Notes: a model not told the origin generated them from the sequence alone. A stretch of 50,676 nt of DNA from Microbulbifer taiwanensis (GCF_014904815.1 NZ_JACZFR010000018.1:1-50676), one strand, 5' to 3'. Positions 8,467 to 17,867 are shown, counted from the stretch's first letter. Numbers and translations are program-made.

Positions 8467-8542
8467 TGGTGGAGCCTAGCGGGATCGAACCGCTGACCTC
8501 AACACTGCCAGTGTTGCGCTCTCCCAGCTGAGCTAAGGCCCC
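8467..8542 (-). tRNA. tRNA-Ala (anticodon GGC)
   Basis: A 76-nt cloverleaf with encoded CCA. The acceptor stem GGGGCCT/AGGCTCC contains the G3-U70 pair that marks alanine tRNAs. The D-arm is AGCTCAGCTGGGAGAGC, the anticodon stem CAACA/TGTTG holds loop CTGGCAG, so the anticodon is GGC, and the T-arm reads GCGGTTCGATCCCGC. It lies downstream of gltX on the same strand, an arrangement also seen in pseudomonads. Confidence 0.97.
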
Positions 8543-8685
8543 GAATTGGGTGGCTTTCCGTCGAAAGCGGGGCGCATTTTAACAGCGCCCCGCCCCCTGT
8601 CAACAAGAAAAATAACTTTTTAATCAAATAGTTAGCGACTGGGGCGTCGCATTTGGTTCCAAGGGTTTCGCGCCCGCGACTCCAG

Positions 8686-8930
8686 TCGCCATCCCGGGGC
8701 AGAGCCTGTGCCGGAATGGCGATAGAAACACTGGGGCGGGAGCCTGCCCAGCAGGCGAAAAATCCCTGGCGCTGGAACTCAAGCTTTCCTATATCCCAAC
8801 CGTCATCCCGGCGCAGGCCGGGATCCAGTTCGGTGGTAACTGGGTTCCGGCCTGCGCCGGAATGGCGGAAAAAACTCTGCGGGGGGCTTCCGAGGGACCT
8901 CCAGAATCGCCTGCCGGGCGGGCTCCCACA
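8686..8930. repeat. Cluster of REP-like repeats between gltX and tRNA-Ala
   Basis: The 395-base gap (8543-8937) carries a short decayed GCAGAGCCTGTGCCGG copy (8686-8724), a GGGAGCCTGCCCAGCAGGCGA segment (about 8740-8760), a complete GTCATCCCGG...CCGGAATGGC element (8802-8867) and an inverted GCCGGGCGGGCTCCCAC segment (about 8914-8930). Nothing coding is visible in it. Confidence 0.7.
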
Positions 8931-8937
8931 AATGGCG

Positions 8938-10413
8938 TCAGACCAGCGCCGCAAACTCCTTCTCCCAACGCTTCAGCACCTTCTTGCCGGCACCGCCGAG
9001 TACGTCCACAGCGTGGCGCAGGCGGGCGCGGCTGAGATCGGGACCTAGCAGGACCATGGCATCCATTACAGAGAAGGACGCGGTGGTGCCGCTGATGGCA
9101 ACGAACAGCGGCGCGTTGAAGTCCTTCAGCTTGATCTCCATCGATGTGGCCAGGGACTTCACCGTCTGGAAGATGTTGTCGCGGTCCCAGCTGCGCAGAG
9201 CCTCCAGGCGCCAGAGGGCGAACTGCAGCAGCTTCTTCTGCTCATCCAGCTCCAGCTTGTTGTCCGCAAAGCTGGCCTCGGTCAGCGGCAGCTGGCCGGC
9301 GGCGAGGAAGCTGACCAAGGGGGCGAAGTCGCCGAAGGTCTCCATGCGCTCGCGGGCGTGGGGCAGCACCTTGAGCAGGTTGTCGCGGTTGAACATCCAC
9401 TCGGTCAGGCGATCGGCCAGCTGTTCGTTCTCCAGCTCGCGAATCCAGAGGCCGTTCAGCCAGGACAGCTTCTCCACGTCGAACACCGGGCCGCCGAGGG
9501 ATACGCGGTGGATATCGAAGTGCTCCAGCATCTCGTCCAGGGAGAACTTCTCGCGCTCGTCCGGCATGGACCAGCCCATACGGCCCAGGTAGTTCAGCAG
9601 CGCCTCGGGCATAAATCCGGCGCGCTGGTAATAGAGGATGGATGTGGGATTCTTGCGCTTGGACAGCTTGGTCTTGTCCGGGTTGCGCAGCAGCGGCAGG
9701 TGGCAGAGCACCGGCATCTCCCAGCCGAAGTATTCGTACAGCAGCTTGTGCTTGGGGGCGGAGTTGATCCACTCCTCACCGCGCAGCACGTGCGTGATCT
9801 CCATCAGGTGATCGTCCACCACGTTGGCCAGGTGGTAGGTGGGCATGCCATCGGACTTGAGCAGTATCTGCGCATCGACCTGGCCCCACTCGATTTCAAT
9901 CGGGCCGCGCAGCAGATCTTCCACTACGCAGGCGCCCTCTTCCGGCACTTTCATGCGCACCACATAGGGCTCGCCGGCGCTGCGGCGCTTCTCGACTTCG
10001 GCTTCCGGCAGGGCCAGGTCGCTGGGCTTCAGCGCGGTGCGGCCGGCTTCGCGCAGCTGTTCGCGCAGTTGCTCCAGCTCTTCGGCGGTGCGGTAGCAGT
10101 GGAAGGCGTGGCCCTTCTCCACCAGCTCGTCACAGTACTTCTTATAGATGTCGCCGCGCTCGCTCTGGCGATAGGGGCCGTGGGGGCCGCCCACATCCGG
10201 CCCCTCTTGCCAGTCCAGGCCCAGCCAGCGCAGGCTGTCGAGGATGGCCTTCTCCGACTCGGGAGTACTGCGCTGCTGGTCGGTATCCTCGATCCGCAGC
10301 ACAAACTGGCCGCCCTGGGCGCGGGCAAAGCACTGGTTAAACAGGGCAATATAGGCGGTGCCCACATGGGGATCGCCGGTGGGGGAAGGTGCGATTCGGG
10401 TTCTTACGGTCAT
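8938..10413 (-). CDS. gltX: Glutamate--tRNA ligase
   Basis: Class I aminoacyl-tRNA synthetase that charges tRNA-Glu in the cytoplasm. The start is the ATG at 10413, ten codons inside the open frame, giving [20 protein letters not shown] at the N-terminus and 491 residues, the usual bacterial length. The HIGH-type motif is PHVG (residues 15-18) and the KMSKS-type motif is KLSKR (249-253). The zinc-binding cysteines of the E. coli enzyme are not preserved (a single HCYR remains), as in other zinc-free bacterial GluRS. It is a single-gene unit apart from the tRNA-Ala downstream, and is divergent from the fimbrial operon. Confidence 0.97.
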   Translation of the reverse strand: MTVRTRIAPSPTGDPHVGTAYIALFNQCFARAQGGQFVLRIEDTDQQRSTPESEKAILDSLRWLGLDWQEGPDVGGPHGPYRQSERGDIYKKYCDELVEKGHAFHCYRTAEELEQLREQLREAGRTALKPSDLALPEAEVEKRRSAGEPYVVRMKVPEEGACVVEDLLRGPIEIEWGQVDAQILLKSDGMPTYHLANVVDDHLMEITHVLRGEEWINSAPKHKLLYEYFGWEMPVLCHLPLLRNPDKTKLSKRKNPTSILYYQRAGFMPEALLNYLGRMGWSMPDEREKFSLDEMLEHFDIHRVSLGGPVFDVEKLSWLNGLWIRELENEQLADRLTEWMFNRDNLLKVLPHARERMETFGDFAPLVSFLAAGQLPLTEASFADNKLELDEQKKLLQFALWRLEALRSWDRDNIFQTVKSLATSMEIKLKDFNAPLFVAISGTTASFSVMDAMVLLGPDLSRARLRHAVDVLGGAGKKVLKRWEKEFAALV

Positions 10414-10570
10414 GGCAAGCCTGGCTGGATTGATCTGGATCACGGTTAATCATTTTGAGGCGCGCGATTATAGCGCTGGTGACGCTTCCGGCACAGGGAG
10501 GAGCGAAAACCTGACTTTCTAGCACAAGGTTCCACTCATGCATCAAATGACAAGAAAAAAGCCATGAAAA

Positions 10571-10588
10571 TCGTGACAGAAATCACGA
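10571..10588. promoter_or_regulatory. CRP/Vfr-like operator upstream of the fimbrial operon
   Basis: TCGTGACAGAAATCACGA is a perfect inverted repeat (6-bp arms, 6-base spacer). It fits the CRP-family pattern GTGA-N6-TCAC and differs from the full consensus only at the outermost bases. It lies about 150 bases upstream of the pilin start in the 308-base gltX-pilin divergent gap. The rest of that gap shows no clear promoter hexamers, although a TTGACT occurs at 10624. Confidence 0.5.
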
Positions 10589-10721
10589 ATTCGGTATCAT
10601 TGGCACCAATTGCATGGAAAGCCTTGACTAAACCAATAACATTAGTCGACGTAGGGTCTTTACCTGTAAAATCGCCACCACATTAAAAAACAGCTTTCTT
10701 ATGGTCCCAGGAAGATACGCC

Positions 10722-11270
10722 ATGAAAAAAAATATCATTCGCTCTCTGATCGCCGCCACTGCGATGGCGACCTCCTTCTCAGTGTTTGCCGCATCTGACG
10801 GCACTGTCGACAGCGTCAGCTCCACTGGCACTAGCGAAATCACTCTCACCGTCGGCAACCTGATCGTTGCGCGCATGTTCGGCGACATCGGCCTCACCAC
10901 TGATGGCGCTACCGTCGGCAGCCCCATCACCCAGACCGAAGAGATCTGTATCGGCTTCCTCGGTTTTACCGGTTACACCGTACAGCTCGACAGCGCCAAT
11001 GGCACTGCCGGCACTGGCACCTATACGCTGGACAACGGCACCGAGACCATCAGCTACGACGTCGCATTTGACGATGACGAAACTGCCGGCAGTGGCACCA
11101 GCCCCAATGGCACAGGCGCCGTGCCCGGCACCTTCACCAACAATGGCAACCTGGGCTGCAGCTCTGAAAACGCGCGGATTTTCATCTCTATTCCGGCCGC
11201 CCAGTGGGAAGGTATCAGCTCCACTGCCAGCTTTACCGACACGCTGACCGTTACCGTTTCCGGTAGCTGA
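10722..11270 (+). CDS. Major fimbrial subunit-like secreted protein
   Basis: A 182-residue secreted protein with a clear signal peptide (MKKNIIRSLIAATAMATSFSVFA). The mature part is small, rich in Ser, Thr and Gly, and strand-forming. It has two cysteines (C76 and C146) placed to form one disulfide, and ends FTDTLTVTVSGS, the alternating terminal strand expected of a subunit polymerised by donor-strand exchange. The same domain pattern recurs at the C-terminus of the three larger proteins downstream. The ATG at 10722 follows an AGGAAG ribosome site. First gene before the usher, it is probably the abundant shaft pilin. The broad class (chaperone-usher fimbrillin) is inferred from architecture and context; I do not assign a named family. 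Confidence 0.75.
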   Translation: MKKNIIRSLIAATAMATSFSVFAASDGTVDSVSSTGTSEITLTVGNLIVARMFGDIGLTTDGATVGSPITQTEEICIGFLGFTGYTVQLDSANGTAGTGTYTLDNGTETISYDVAFDDDETAGSGTSPNGTGAVPGTFTNNGNLGCSSENARIFISIPAAQWEGISSTASFTDTLTVTVSGS

Positions 11271-11280
11271 TCTGGAATTG

Positions 11281-11298
11281 GGCGGGGGACTCCCCGCC
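11281..11298 (+). other. Stem-loop between pilin and usher genes
   Basis: GGCGGGG and CCCCGCC pair perfectly over 7 bp around loop GACT, starting 11 bases after the pilin stop and 11 bases before the usher ATG. No U-run follows and the usher lacks a Shine-Dalgarno. Such a structure would protect the upstream pilin message and limit usher translation. Confidence 0.65.
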
Positions 11299-11308
11299 CC
11301 CTCCCTCC

Positions 11309-13819
11309 ATGAAGCGCGCAATAGCGGCCACTCTGCTGACGCTGTGCTGCTGCGCCACCAATTCTTATGGCGCCGCGGCATCGGCGGCCTTCACCCTGGA
11401 TACAGCGGCTCCAGACGGCTTTGCCGACCTCACAGAACCTCAGCAGCTGGTGGCGGACCTCTATTACGGCAATCGCCAGATTGGCGCGACCATGGTGGAG
11501 ATAGATCCGCACAGCCTGCGATTCCTGGACCCCGACGCGGTGCGGGTACTGCTGCCGGACACGTTGGATCCTGAGGCGGTATACGCCCTGTTACAGCAGG
11601 CACTCCCGCGCAATTCCGATCGGGTGTGCTTCTCGCGCCAGCAACGCAACTGCGGATTTATCACTCCTGATAGCTTCGGGCTTATCTACGACGACAGCCG
11701 CTACCGCGTCGACCTGTTTTTCGCACCCGAACTGCTGCCGCAGAAGGCCGCAATCGACAATCCTTACCTGCCCGACGCCAGCTCGGGATTCTCTTTCGTG
11801 CAGAACCTCACCGGTACCTGGTCCGGTGTGCGGTCGAGTGATGTCCCGAACAGCGAGAGCGCCTCGCTGTTTGGCCAGTCGATCCTGAGTTTCGGCGAGA
11901 GCGGCCTGCACAGCCAGTGGTCCGTCACAGATGGCGGTGACAGCCAGGTCAGCCAGTTGCACTGGGCGCGCGACTACCAGGGGCGCGCCTATTCGGCGGG
12001 GCTTATCCAGCCGCAGGGCAGTTTTTCCGGCTTTGTGCCCTCGCCAACCCTGTACGGCGCGGAATACCGGAGTTCCAGCAACAGCCGCACGGACAATCGC
12101 TACAACCAGGGTGCGCCACTGGAAATCAATATGCCGGTGCGCGGTCGCGTGGAAATCCATAAGGACGGCCGCCTGGTCCACAGCGAGCTGCTGGAGGCGG
12201 GCAACCAGCTACTGGATACCTCGAGCCTGCCCGGTGGCGCCTACGAAGTGGAGATCAAGAGTTTCGATGAAAGCGGCAGGCCACTGGTCCAGTACACCGA
12301 ATTTTTCGCCAAGGACTCATTACTGCCGCCGCCCGGCGAGTGGCGATGGGCCGTCCAGGCCGGCCAGCCGGCCCAGCTGAACCGGGAAGAAATACTGCCC
12401 GAACGGCACGACGACTATTTTTTCCAGGCTGGTGCCGCGCGCCGCCTGTTTGACGATACCGGCCTCTTTGCCAATATCGCCGCAACGGAAGATGAACAGG
12501 CCTTCGAGCTCGGCGGGCGCTGGATCAGCGAATACCTGGAACTCTCTCCCAGCCTGATTCATTCCGGCGACGGCCGCAGCGGCCACCGCCTGTTCGCCTC
12601 ACTGAACACACCGCTGTTCAACCTCAGTGCATCGGAAACACGCCTGGAAAACGATGCGCAACCGACTGAGTACAATGAATTCTCACTGCTCGGGCGAGGC
12701 TTCCGACAGCGGAGCGCAAACCTCAGTAGCGCCCTGTTTGGAGGGCGCCTTGCCCTGCGCTACTCGCAGCGGGATCGCAATCTCTATTTCGAGTCCGCCG
12801 AATTCGCATTGGATACGGCGATCAGTGGCGCCGATACCCTCACCACCCTCGAGTTTCGCCGTGACTTCTTCCGCAACCGGCACTGGCGCGGGGAAATGAC
12901 GCTCTCGCACAGTGACGCCGACGGCGAACAGCTAACCAGCGCCACATTCAATTTCCGCTTCCGCGACCACCACTGGGATCACCGTGCCAGCGTCCGCACT
13001 GACAGCGGCCGCGGCGACAACCAGAATACCCGGCTTGGTTTTCACTCCGGCTGGCGCGACGCAGACCTATGGGCCCCGGAAGTTGACCAGCAGTTCTCTG
13101 GCGAATCGACCAGGGATGAATATTATCTCGGCAGCCAGACCCGGATTGCAGGTCGCAGGGGCTACCTCAGTTCGACCCTGGGCTATCGCAACAGCAGCAT
13201 CGATGAACAGAGCTCCCTCAACTACCTGGGCAGCTTCAGCACCAACCTCATGACGACAGAAGAGTCTTTCGCCTGGGGCGGTGAGCGCTCACTGACCAGC
13301 GCGGTAATGGTAGATATCACCGGCAGCGAAGATGAGGAATTTGAAATCCTGGTCAATGGTGTGCGCCGCGGCTATGCCAGGGGCGGCGACCGCTCACTGA
13401 TCAACCTGCCCGCCTTCCAGAGCTACGACATCCAGCTGCGCCCGCTGGCAGCGGGTTTCTACGACTACCGGGAAATTCAGGAGACGGTCACCCTTTACCC
13501 GGGTAACGTGGCCGCGACCGAGTACGAGATACAGCCAGTCATTCTGGTGATCGGCCGTATAGTACGCGGCGATCAACCGGTCACTGCCACAAAAATCTCC
13601 ATCGGTGAATACGCCGCGGTCACCGACGAATTCGGTATCTTCCAGATGGAGATGCACGCTAACCCCCAGACCCTGAACGCGCCCGCGGTGCGCTGGGGCG
13701 ACTGCCTGGTGGATATTGTGGAACAGACCTCAGGGGAGCACTGGCTGAATCTGGGGGATATCAACCTGGCGGCGGCGCGCTGTGAAGGGAATCAACTTGT
13801 TCATGCGGCAAAACAATGA
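11309..13819 (+). CDS. Fimbrial outer-membrane usher protein
   Basis: The 836-residue protein has a signal peptide (MKRAIAATLLTLCCCATNSYG), an N-terminal periplasmic region, a long central strand-rich barrel (about 150-680) with a plug-type segment near EINMPVRGRVEIHKDGRLV, and C-terminal strand domains (TATKISIGEYAAVTDEFG). This is the usher architecture: the channel for chaperone-delivered subunits and the platform for fimbria assembly. The N-terminal QQLVADLYYGNRQIG and VLLPDTLDPE segments resemble the alternate (CFA/CS1, TcfC-like) ushers more than FimD, a tentative reading from memory of the family. The stop overlaps the next start (ATGA, 13816-13819). Confidence 0.88.
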   Translation: MKRAIAATLLTLCCCATNSYGAAASAAFTLDTAAPDGFADLTEPQQLVADLYYGNRQIGATMVEIDPHSLRFLDPDAVRVLLPDTLDPEAVYALLQQALPRNSDRVCFSRQQRNCGFITPDSFGLIYDDSRYRVDLFFAPELLPQKAAIDNPYLPDASSGFSFVQNLTGTWSGVRSSDVPNSESASLFGQSILSFGESGLHSQWSVTDGGDSQVSQLHWARDYQGRAYSAGLIQPQGSFSGFVPSPTLYGAEYRSSSNSRTDNRYNQGAPLEINMPVRGRVEIHKDGRLVHSELLEAGNQLLDTSSLPGGAYEVEIKSFDESGRPLVQYTEFFAKDSLLPPPGEWRWAVQAGQPAQLNREEILPERHDDYFFQAGAARRLFDDTGLFANIAATEDEQAFELGGRWISEYLELSPSLIHSGDGRSGHRLFASLNTPLFNLSASETRLENDAQPTEYNEFSLLGRGFRQRSANLSSALFGGRLALRYSQRDRNLYFESAEFALDTAISGADTLTTLEFRRDFFRNRHWRGEMTLSHSDADGEQLTSATFNFRFRDHHWDHRASVRTDSGRGDNQNTRLGFHSGWRDADLWAPEVDQQFSGESTRDEYYLGSQTRIAGRRGYLSSTLGYRNSSIDEQSSLNYLGSFSTNLMTTEESFAWGGERSLTSAVMVDITGSEDEEFEILVNGVRRGYARGGDRSLINLPAFQSYDIQLRPLAAGFYDYREIQETVTLYPGNVAATEYEIQPVILVIGRIVRGDQPVTATKISIGEYAAVTDEFGIFQMEMHANPQTLNAPAVRWGDCLVDIVEQTSGEHWLNLGDINLAAARCEGNQLVHAAKQ

Positions 13820-14841
13820 TTGTGGGCAGCGGTAACGACAAGCAAGTGAACAGGGTCATCATCAACAGCGCTTTTCTGGCAGCCACATGGCCAATGTTTG
13901 TTTGGGCGCACCACAACGATGAAAGCACATTGGAAATTCGCCGCGCCGACCCGATTTACATTGCCGCCTGGAACGGCAGTGGCGGCCTGACTGGCGAAGA
14001 TGACTACTGCATCAGATCCTTCGAGCGCATCCGTGGCCACGGCTCCCAAAACGGACGCTATCCGCGAGATTATGATGTCGCGGCCTATGGTGACTCCTAT
14101 ATCGATGGCGATGGCGATTTCGCTTTGGAAAATGGGTCGGGCGAACAGTTGAAAGTCTCGTTGAGCTGGCGGGGCAACTCCACCGGCGGTAGCTTCGTGA
14201 CCCTGCGCCCCAATGAAACCAGCGGCGATGTGACGAGCAGGCAAAACGGTGCCGTCCGCTGCAATGATTCCGATGCAGCTGCCACCATTCGTATCGATAT
14301 CTCAGCTGCAACCCTGGCCTCGGCCTCCGCCGGCACCTATGCCGCCACATTCAGGATCGATGCGTGGCAATTTGACGATGATGGCAGTCGCTACCCGTCG
14401 TCGGGGCCCATCTATCAGTCATTTACCGTTACCCTGCCGGAACTGGTGCAGATTACAAACCTGGACAATATTGATCTAGGCAGCTTTGATGGCGTCAGCG
14501 ATATTATCGAGGGTGACGACATCTGCATCTTCCGCAACGGCTTCGGTAACTTCCGTATCAAAGCCAATGGCGGTCCCGGCGACGGCGACCCCTTCCTGCT
14601 GTCAAATGGCACCAGCCAGATTCCTTACCAGGTTGCACTCAAGGACGACTCTATGCCGGACCCTATCTCGGTAACGGAGGCCCAGTGGCTGGGCGGATTG
14701 ATGGGCCACGGCAGCAAAGATTGCGGAGGAGGCAACAACACCAATGCGTCGGTTCAAGTAACGACGCTCGCCAGCGACATGGCTACCGCGACATCTGGCA
14801 GCTACCTGGGCACCCTCTATCTGACTGTAGAACCCGAATAG
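13816..14841 (+). CDS. Two-domain fimbrial protein, putative tip or minor subunit (1 of 3)
   Basis: A 341-residue exported protein translationally coupled to the usher. A hydrophobic segment (VIINSAFLAATWPMFVWA, about residues 14-31) serves as signal peptide. The N-terminal half (about 40-205) is a strand-rich domain with its own cysteines. The C-terminal half begins near residue 211 (VQITNLDNIDLGSF) and matches the pilin-like domain of the neighbours: DICIFRNG with a cysteine, a FLLSNG turn, KDCGGG with the second cysteine, and a terminal alternating strand. Two-domain layout after an usher is typical of adhesin/tip subunits. Function is inferred from context only. Confidence 0.75.
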   Translation: MIVGSGNDKQVNRVIINSAFLAATWPMFVWAHHNDESTLEIRRADPIYIAAWNGSGGLTGEDDYCIRSFERIRGHGSQNGRYPRDYDVAAYGDSYIDGDGDFALENGSGEQLKVSLSWRGNSTGGSFVTLRPNETSGDVTSRQNGAVRCNDSDAAATIRIDISAATLASASAGTYAATFRIDAWQFDDDGSRYPSSGPIYQSFTVTLPELVQITNLDNIDLGSFDGVSDIIEGDDICIFRNGFGNFRIKANGGPGDGDPFLLSNGTSQIPYQVALKDDSMPDPISVTEAQWLGGLMGHGSKDCGGGNNTNASVQVTTLASDMATATSGSYLGTLYLTVEPE

Positions 14842-15003
14842 TGAAAACCACAATACTTTGTAGCCATAAAAAGTGGAGAGCCAACTCCGGTAATCCAGGA
14901 ACTAGAGATACACCGCGAACAAAAATTCATAATACGAATGCGAGTAAACAAAGAAATAGGAATAGGTAGCTCAGATCAAATATCGAGGAAAAGCTCATTG
15001 ATT

Positions 15004-15023
15004 GTGACATTTTTTATTGTCAC
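15004..15023. promoter_or_regulatory. Inverted repeat upstream of the second two-domain fimbrial gene
   Basis: GTGACA and TGTCAC form a perfect 6-bp inverted repeat around TTTTTTAT, 33 bases before the ATG at 15056. The 214-base gap is A/T-rich compared with the rest of the cluster. It could be an operator, an internal promoter region or an mRNA processing site; the arm spacing does not fit CRP. Confidence 0.35.
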
Positions 15024-15055
15024 GACGACTCGCTGCAAGGGGAGTAAATATATCC

Positions 15056-16069
15056 ATGCAGAGGACTAATTTTTTAGTATTTTTTATCTTACTGGCCTCT
15101 CTGTTTGCAACTGCTGCCAGTGCACAGAATTACTCGAATAATAGCGATCCATGTTCAAATGGGTCAAATGCCGATATATATGACAGGTTTATCGGTGTTT
15201 GCGAGCTTCAGGATACCAGCCAAGTCATTCCATTTGACTCATCAACTTCGCCTGTAGGTAGCATTGAATTCGGAATCCGAAGCTGTGGCCGAGGGTCTGG
15301 ATGGTTTGACTGGAGCTGTGCCACAGCTACGCCCTACCGTGTACAAGTCATAGATAGCGCGTCAAGCGGCACAAGTTTCACACTGACCAACTCTGTCGGA
15401 ACCACGGTTCCGGTAGGGTTTTCTTTTAGACGGAGTGGCGGAAGCCCCATCCAACTGCAGCCAAATCAGTGGAGCGGTGGCGGCTATGCATTTGCCGGAT
15501 CAGTCAACCAGACCTCTACTTACTTAGAATTGACCGTACCTTCTGCGCCGTCATTGGCTCCCGGCGTGTATAGCAACACATTCGAATTCACCCTTGAACA
15601 ACAGGAACACTGCGGTATTTTATTTTGCTCAGACGCCACGCTATCCCCCATAGAATTTGCAGTCGACTTAATCATTCCCGATCGAATTCGCATCAGCGGC
15701 CTGGAGGATATGGAGATTGCCGCCAACCTGACCGGCCTGTCGCAGGGGCAGCAGTATTTCTGTGTCTATAGCCAAGGTGCCCAACCCTTTGGCATCACTG
15801 CCCACAGCGGCACCGGGAGCGGTACCTTCCTGCTCGCAGGAATTGACACCGTGGAATACGAGACCTGGATAGCCGACTCACTGGGCGGCAGCCCGGAGCA
15901 GCTTTCAGAGGGCATTCCATCCATCCTCAGCTGGGCCGGACATTTGCAGGACGATTGTCCGGGAGGAGAGAATATGCTGCTGGATATCCGCATCCAGCAG
16001 AGCGCCCTGATGAATATCATGGATACGAGCTATACAGACACACTGACTCTGACCGTGACGCTAGACTAA
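15056..16069 (+). CDS. Two-domain fimbrial protein (2 of 3)
   Basis: A 337-residue secreted protein with a signal peptide (MQRTNFLVFFILLASLFATAASA). The ATG at 15056 is chosen because it begins the signal peptide and follows an AAGGGGAG ribosome site. The N-terminal domain contains RFIGVCELQ and a GSIEFGIRSC block, both shared with the next gene. The C-terminal domain from residue 211 (IRISGLEDMEIAANL) has FCVYSQG, GSGTFLLAGID, QDDC and the ending YTDTLTLTVTLD. The first ~600 bases are visibly more A/T-rich than the neighbours, which suggests a different history for this copy. Probably a minor or tip subunit. Confidence 0.75.
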   Translation: MQRTNFLVFFILLASLFATAASAQNYSNNSDPCSNGSNADIYDRFIGVCELQDTSQVIPFDSSTSPVGSIEFGIRSCGRGSGWFDWSCATATPYRVQVIDSASSGTSFTLTNSVGTTVPVGFSFRRSGGSPIQLQPNQWSGGGYAFAGSVNQTSTYLELTVPSAPSLAPGVYSNTFEFTLEQQEHCGILFCSDATLSPIEFAVDLIIPDRIRISGLEDMEIAANLTGLSQGQQYFCVYSQGAQPFGITAHSGTGSGTFLLAGIDTVEYETWIADSLGGSPEQLSEGIPSILSWAGHLQDDCPGGENMLLDIRIQQSALMNIMDTSYTDTLTLTVTLD

Positions 16070-16108
16070 GTTTGTTAAGCGCAAGACGACAGCAGCCGTG
16101 TTTCAGAG

Positions 16109-17143
16109 ATGTACCTAATTACGCCCAGGCCCGCGTTGATATTGTGCCTGCTGTACTGCAGTCAGCCCCTGGCACAATCCACCAATATCCGCGATTGCGA
16201 CGATGGCGCCACATACCCCGCCGACAATAATCCGGAGCGCTTTATCGGCGTCTGTCGCCTGGAGGGCTCCACCAGCACCTTCACCTACGATGACACGGTG
16301 CCGCAACAAGGCGAGATTCAGTTTACGGTGCGCAGCTGCTCTACCTGGTGGGGAGAGATCTGCGAGCACGCGATTCCCTATACGGCGACCACCACCGGCG
16401 ACAACAACGGCAACAACTTTATCCTGAGACGGGACAGGGGCAACCAGACGGCGGAGATACGGTTGGCCTATTCCTCCGGTGGCAGTACTGAAACCCTGAA
16501 TCCAGCCACGAACGGCAGCCAGCTCTTTCCCGGCGCCGCCAATGGCGCACACACGCCCGCGAGCATCACTGTGACCATGGTCGATCCGGGGACCAACCTG
16601 CGCAATGGTATCTACAGCGGCACCTTCGAACTGACCATCGACCAGTGCGGCGGCAGCTATACCTGGGGCGTTGACCCCGAAGCCTGCGACGGCCGCTACG
16701 CCACCACAGAACTCCTCAACCTGACTTTCCATATCGAGCTGCGCATCCGCTCCAGAATACGCATTCACGGCCTCGACGATATGTTCCTGACAGCGACCAC
16801 CGAGGGGGCAGAAAGCAGCCAGACATTCTGCGTCTGGACCACCGGCGACGCGCTGTTTCGCCTCACTGCCGACAGTCAGAACGGGAGTGGCCAGTTCTTA
16901 TTGCGGGGAATCGATCTGGTGCCCTATTCGGCAGAAATCGAGCACCTGCCCAGCGCCAGGGTGGAAGCATTGACAGAGGGGGTGAGATCGACCAACAACT
17001 GGCCGGGCCACAACTCCAGGAGCTGCCGGAACCTGAGCCAGGAAAATATGCAGATCACCATCCGCGTAGACCCGGCGTCACTCGAGGGTGCCCAGGATAG
17101 TAACTACACAGATACCCTGACTTTGACGGTGGAATTGGAGTAG
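16109..17143 (+). CDS. Two-domain fimbrial protein (3 of 3)
   Basis: A 344-residue secreted protein with a short signal peptide (MYLITPRPALILCLLYCSQPLAQ, 23 residues including the start). It is a clear paralogue of the preceding protein: RFIGVCRLEG, a GEIQFTVRSC block and, from residue 217, a C-terminal fimbrillin domain (IRIHGLDDMFLTA) with FCVWTTG, GSGQFLLRGID, SRSC and the ending YTDTLTLTVELE. It is separated from gene 2 by only 39 bases. Base composition is again GC-rich. Last gene of the plus-strand fimbrial series; its stop is 43 bases from the convergent chaperone stop. Confidence 0.75.
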   Translation: MYLITPRPALILCLLYCSQPLAQSTNIRDCDDGATYPADNNPERFIGVCRLEGSTSTFTYDDTVPQQGEIQFTVRSCSTWWGEICEHAIPYTATTTGDNNGNNFILRRDRGNQTAEIRLAYSSGGSTETLNPATNGSQLFPGAANGAHTPASITVTMVDPGTNLRNGIYSGTFELTIDQCGGSYTWGVDPEACDGRYATTELLNLTFHIELRIRSRIRIHGLDDMFLTATTEGAESSQTFCVWTTGDALFRLTADSQNGSGQFLLRGIDLVPYSAEIEHLPSARVEALTEGVRSTNNWPGHNSRSCRNLSQENMQITIRVDPASLEGAQDSNYTDTLTLTVELE

Positions 17144-17186
17144 CCGACATGAAAACCGGCGGCCAGGGGGCTGCCGTCAGCAATGG

Positions 17187-17867
17187 CTACAACAACGGCA
17201 GACTCAACTTCTCCGTTTCCCGCCCGCGCGCCAGCAACTCCAACCTACCGCCGACGACTTCCTGGCCAATAGGCATACTGGCACCGGCATAGAGACGCCC
17301 GGTCAACTCCAACGGGCGGCAACCCGCCTCGCTCTGGCAGTGCTGAACATCGGACACCTCGACATTGATATTGCCGCTGTTTTTCAGCACCCAAAGGTCA
17401 TCCTGTTTCTCCACTTCCAGCTTATAGCCCCCGTCCTTCGGCTGCACGAAAATCAGGGCCTGGTAAGCCACCAGAATCTTCAGCGCCGAGCGATCGCTTT
17501 TGATCTTGCCCACGACCGGCTTGAAAGTCACCCGGTAGACTTTCTCCCGTTCCAGGTTCCGCTCCAGCGACATCAACCGAAAGCGCTTCTGCTCTCCGGT
17601 GGTCAGCACCGCCTTGGCAGGGCTGACCAGCAGCTTGAACTCCTTCGGATCCACCACCCGCACGCGTTGCTCATTCGGCAGCCCGGGATTGTCGACCCGA
17701 TAGATCTCCGTCTGCAGGTACAGGGTTTCCTTGTCCGGGTTGGTCACCACGATATCGTCGCGGGCATTGGGGGAGTCGTCCAGGTAGACGATGATCTTGT
17801 CCAGGGACATGGCGGCCAGCGCCGGCTGGGCGATCAGACACAGGAACCCGAGAATTATTCTTTTCAT
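17187..17867 (-). CDS. Periplasmic fimbrial chaperone
   Basis: A 226-residue PapD-like protein. The start is the ATG at 17867, which begins a clean signal peptide (MKRIILGFLCLIAQPALA). The mature sequence has the two-immunoglobulin-fold layout: an N-terminal domain with DIVVTNPDKETLYLQTEI, the VSPAKAVLTTGEQKRFRLM segment that precedes the subunit-capping strand, and RVTFKPVVGKI, then a second domain starting near LVAYQALIFVQP. It is the only chaperone in the cluster, so it should serve the usher and subunits at 10.7-17.1 kb, yet it is encoded convergently rather than within that operon. The upstream neighbour on the same strand is the 107-residue protein at 17927. Confidence 0.85.
   Translation of the reverse strand: MKRIILGFLCLIAQPALAAMSLDKIIVYLDDSPNARDDIVVTNPDKETLYLQTEIYRVDNPGLPNEQRVRVVDPKEFKLLVSPAKAVLTTGEQKRFRLMSLERNLEREKVYRVTFKPVVGKIKSDRSALKILVAYQALIFVQPKDGGYKLEVEKQDDLWVLKNSGNINVEVSDVQHCQSEAGCRPLELTGRLYAGASMPIGQEVVGGRLELLARGRETEKLSLPLL

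Noticed and set aside
15004..15023. CRP site upstream of the second two-domain gene
   Set aside because: The half-sites are too far apart for the GTGA-N6-TCAC pattern; listed only as an inverted repeat.
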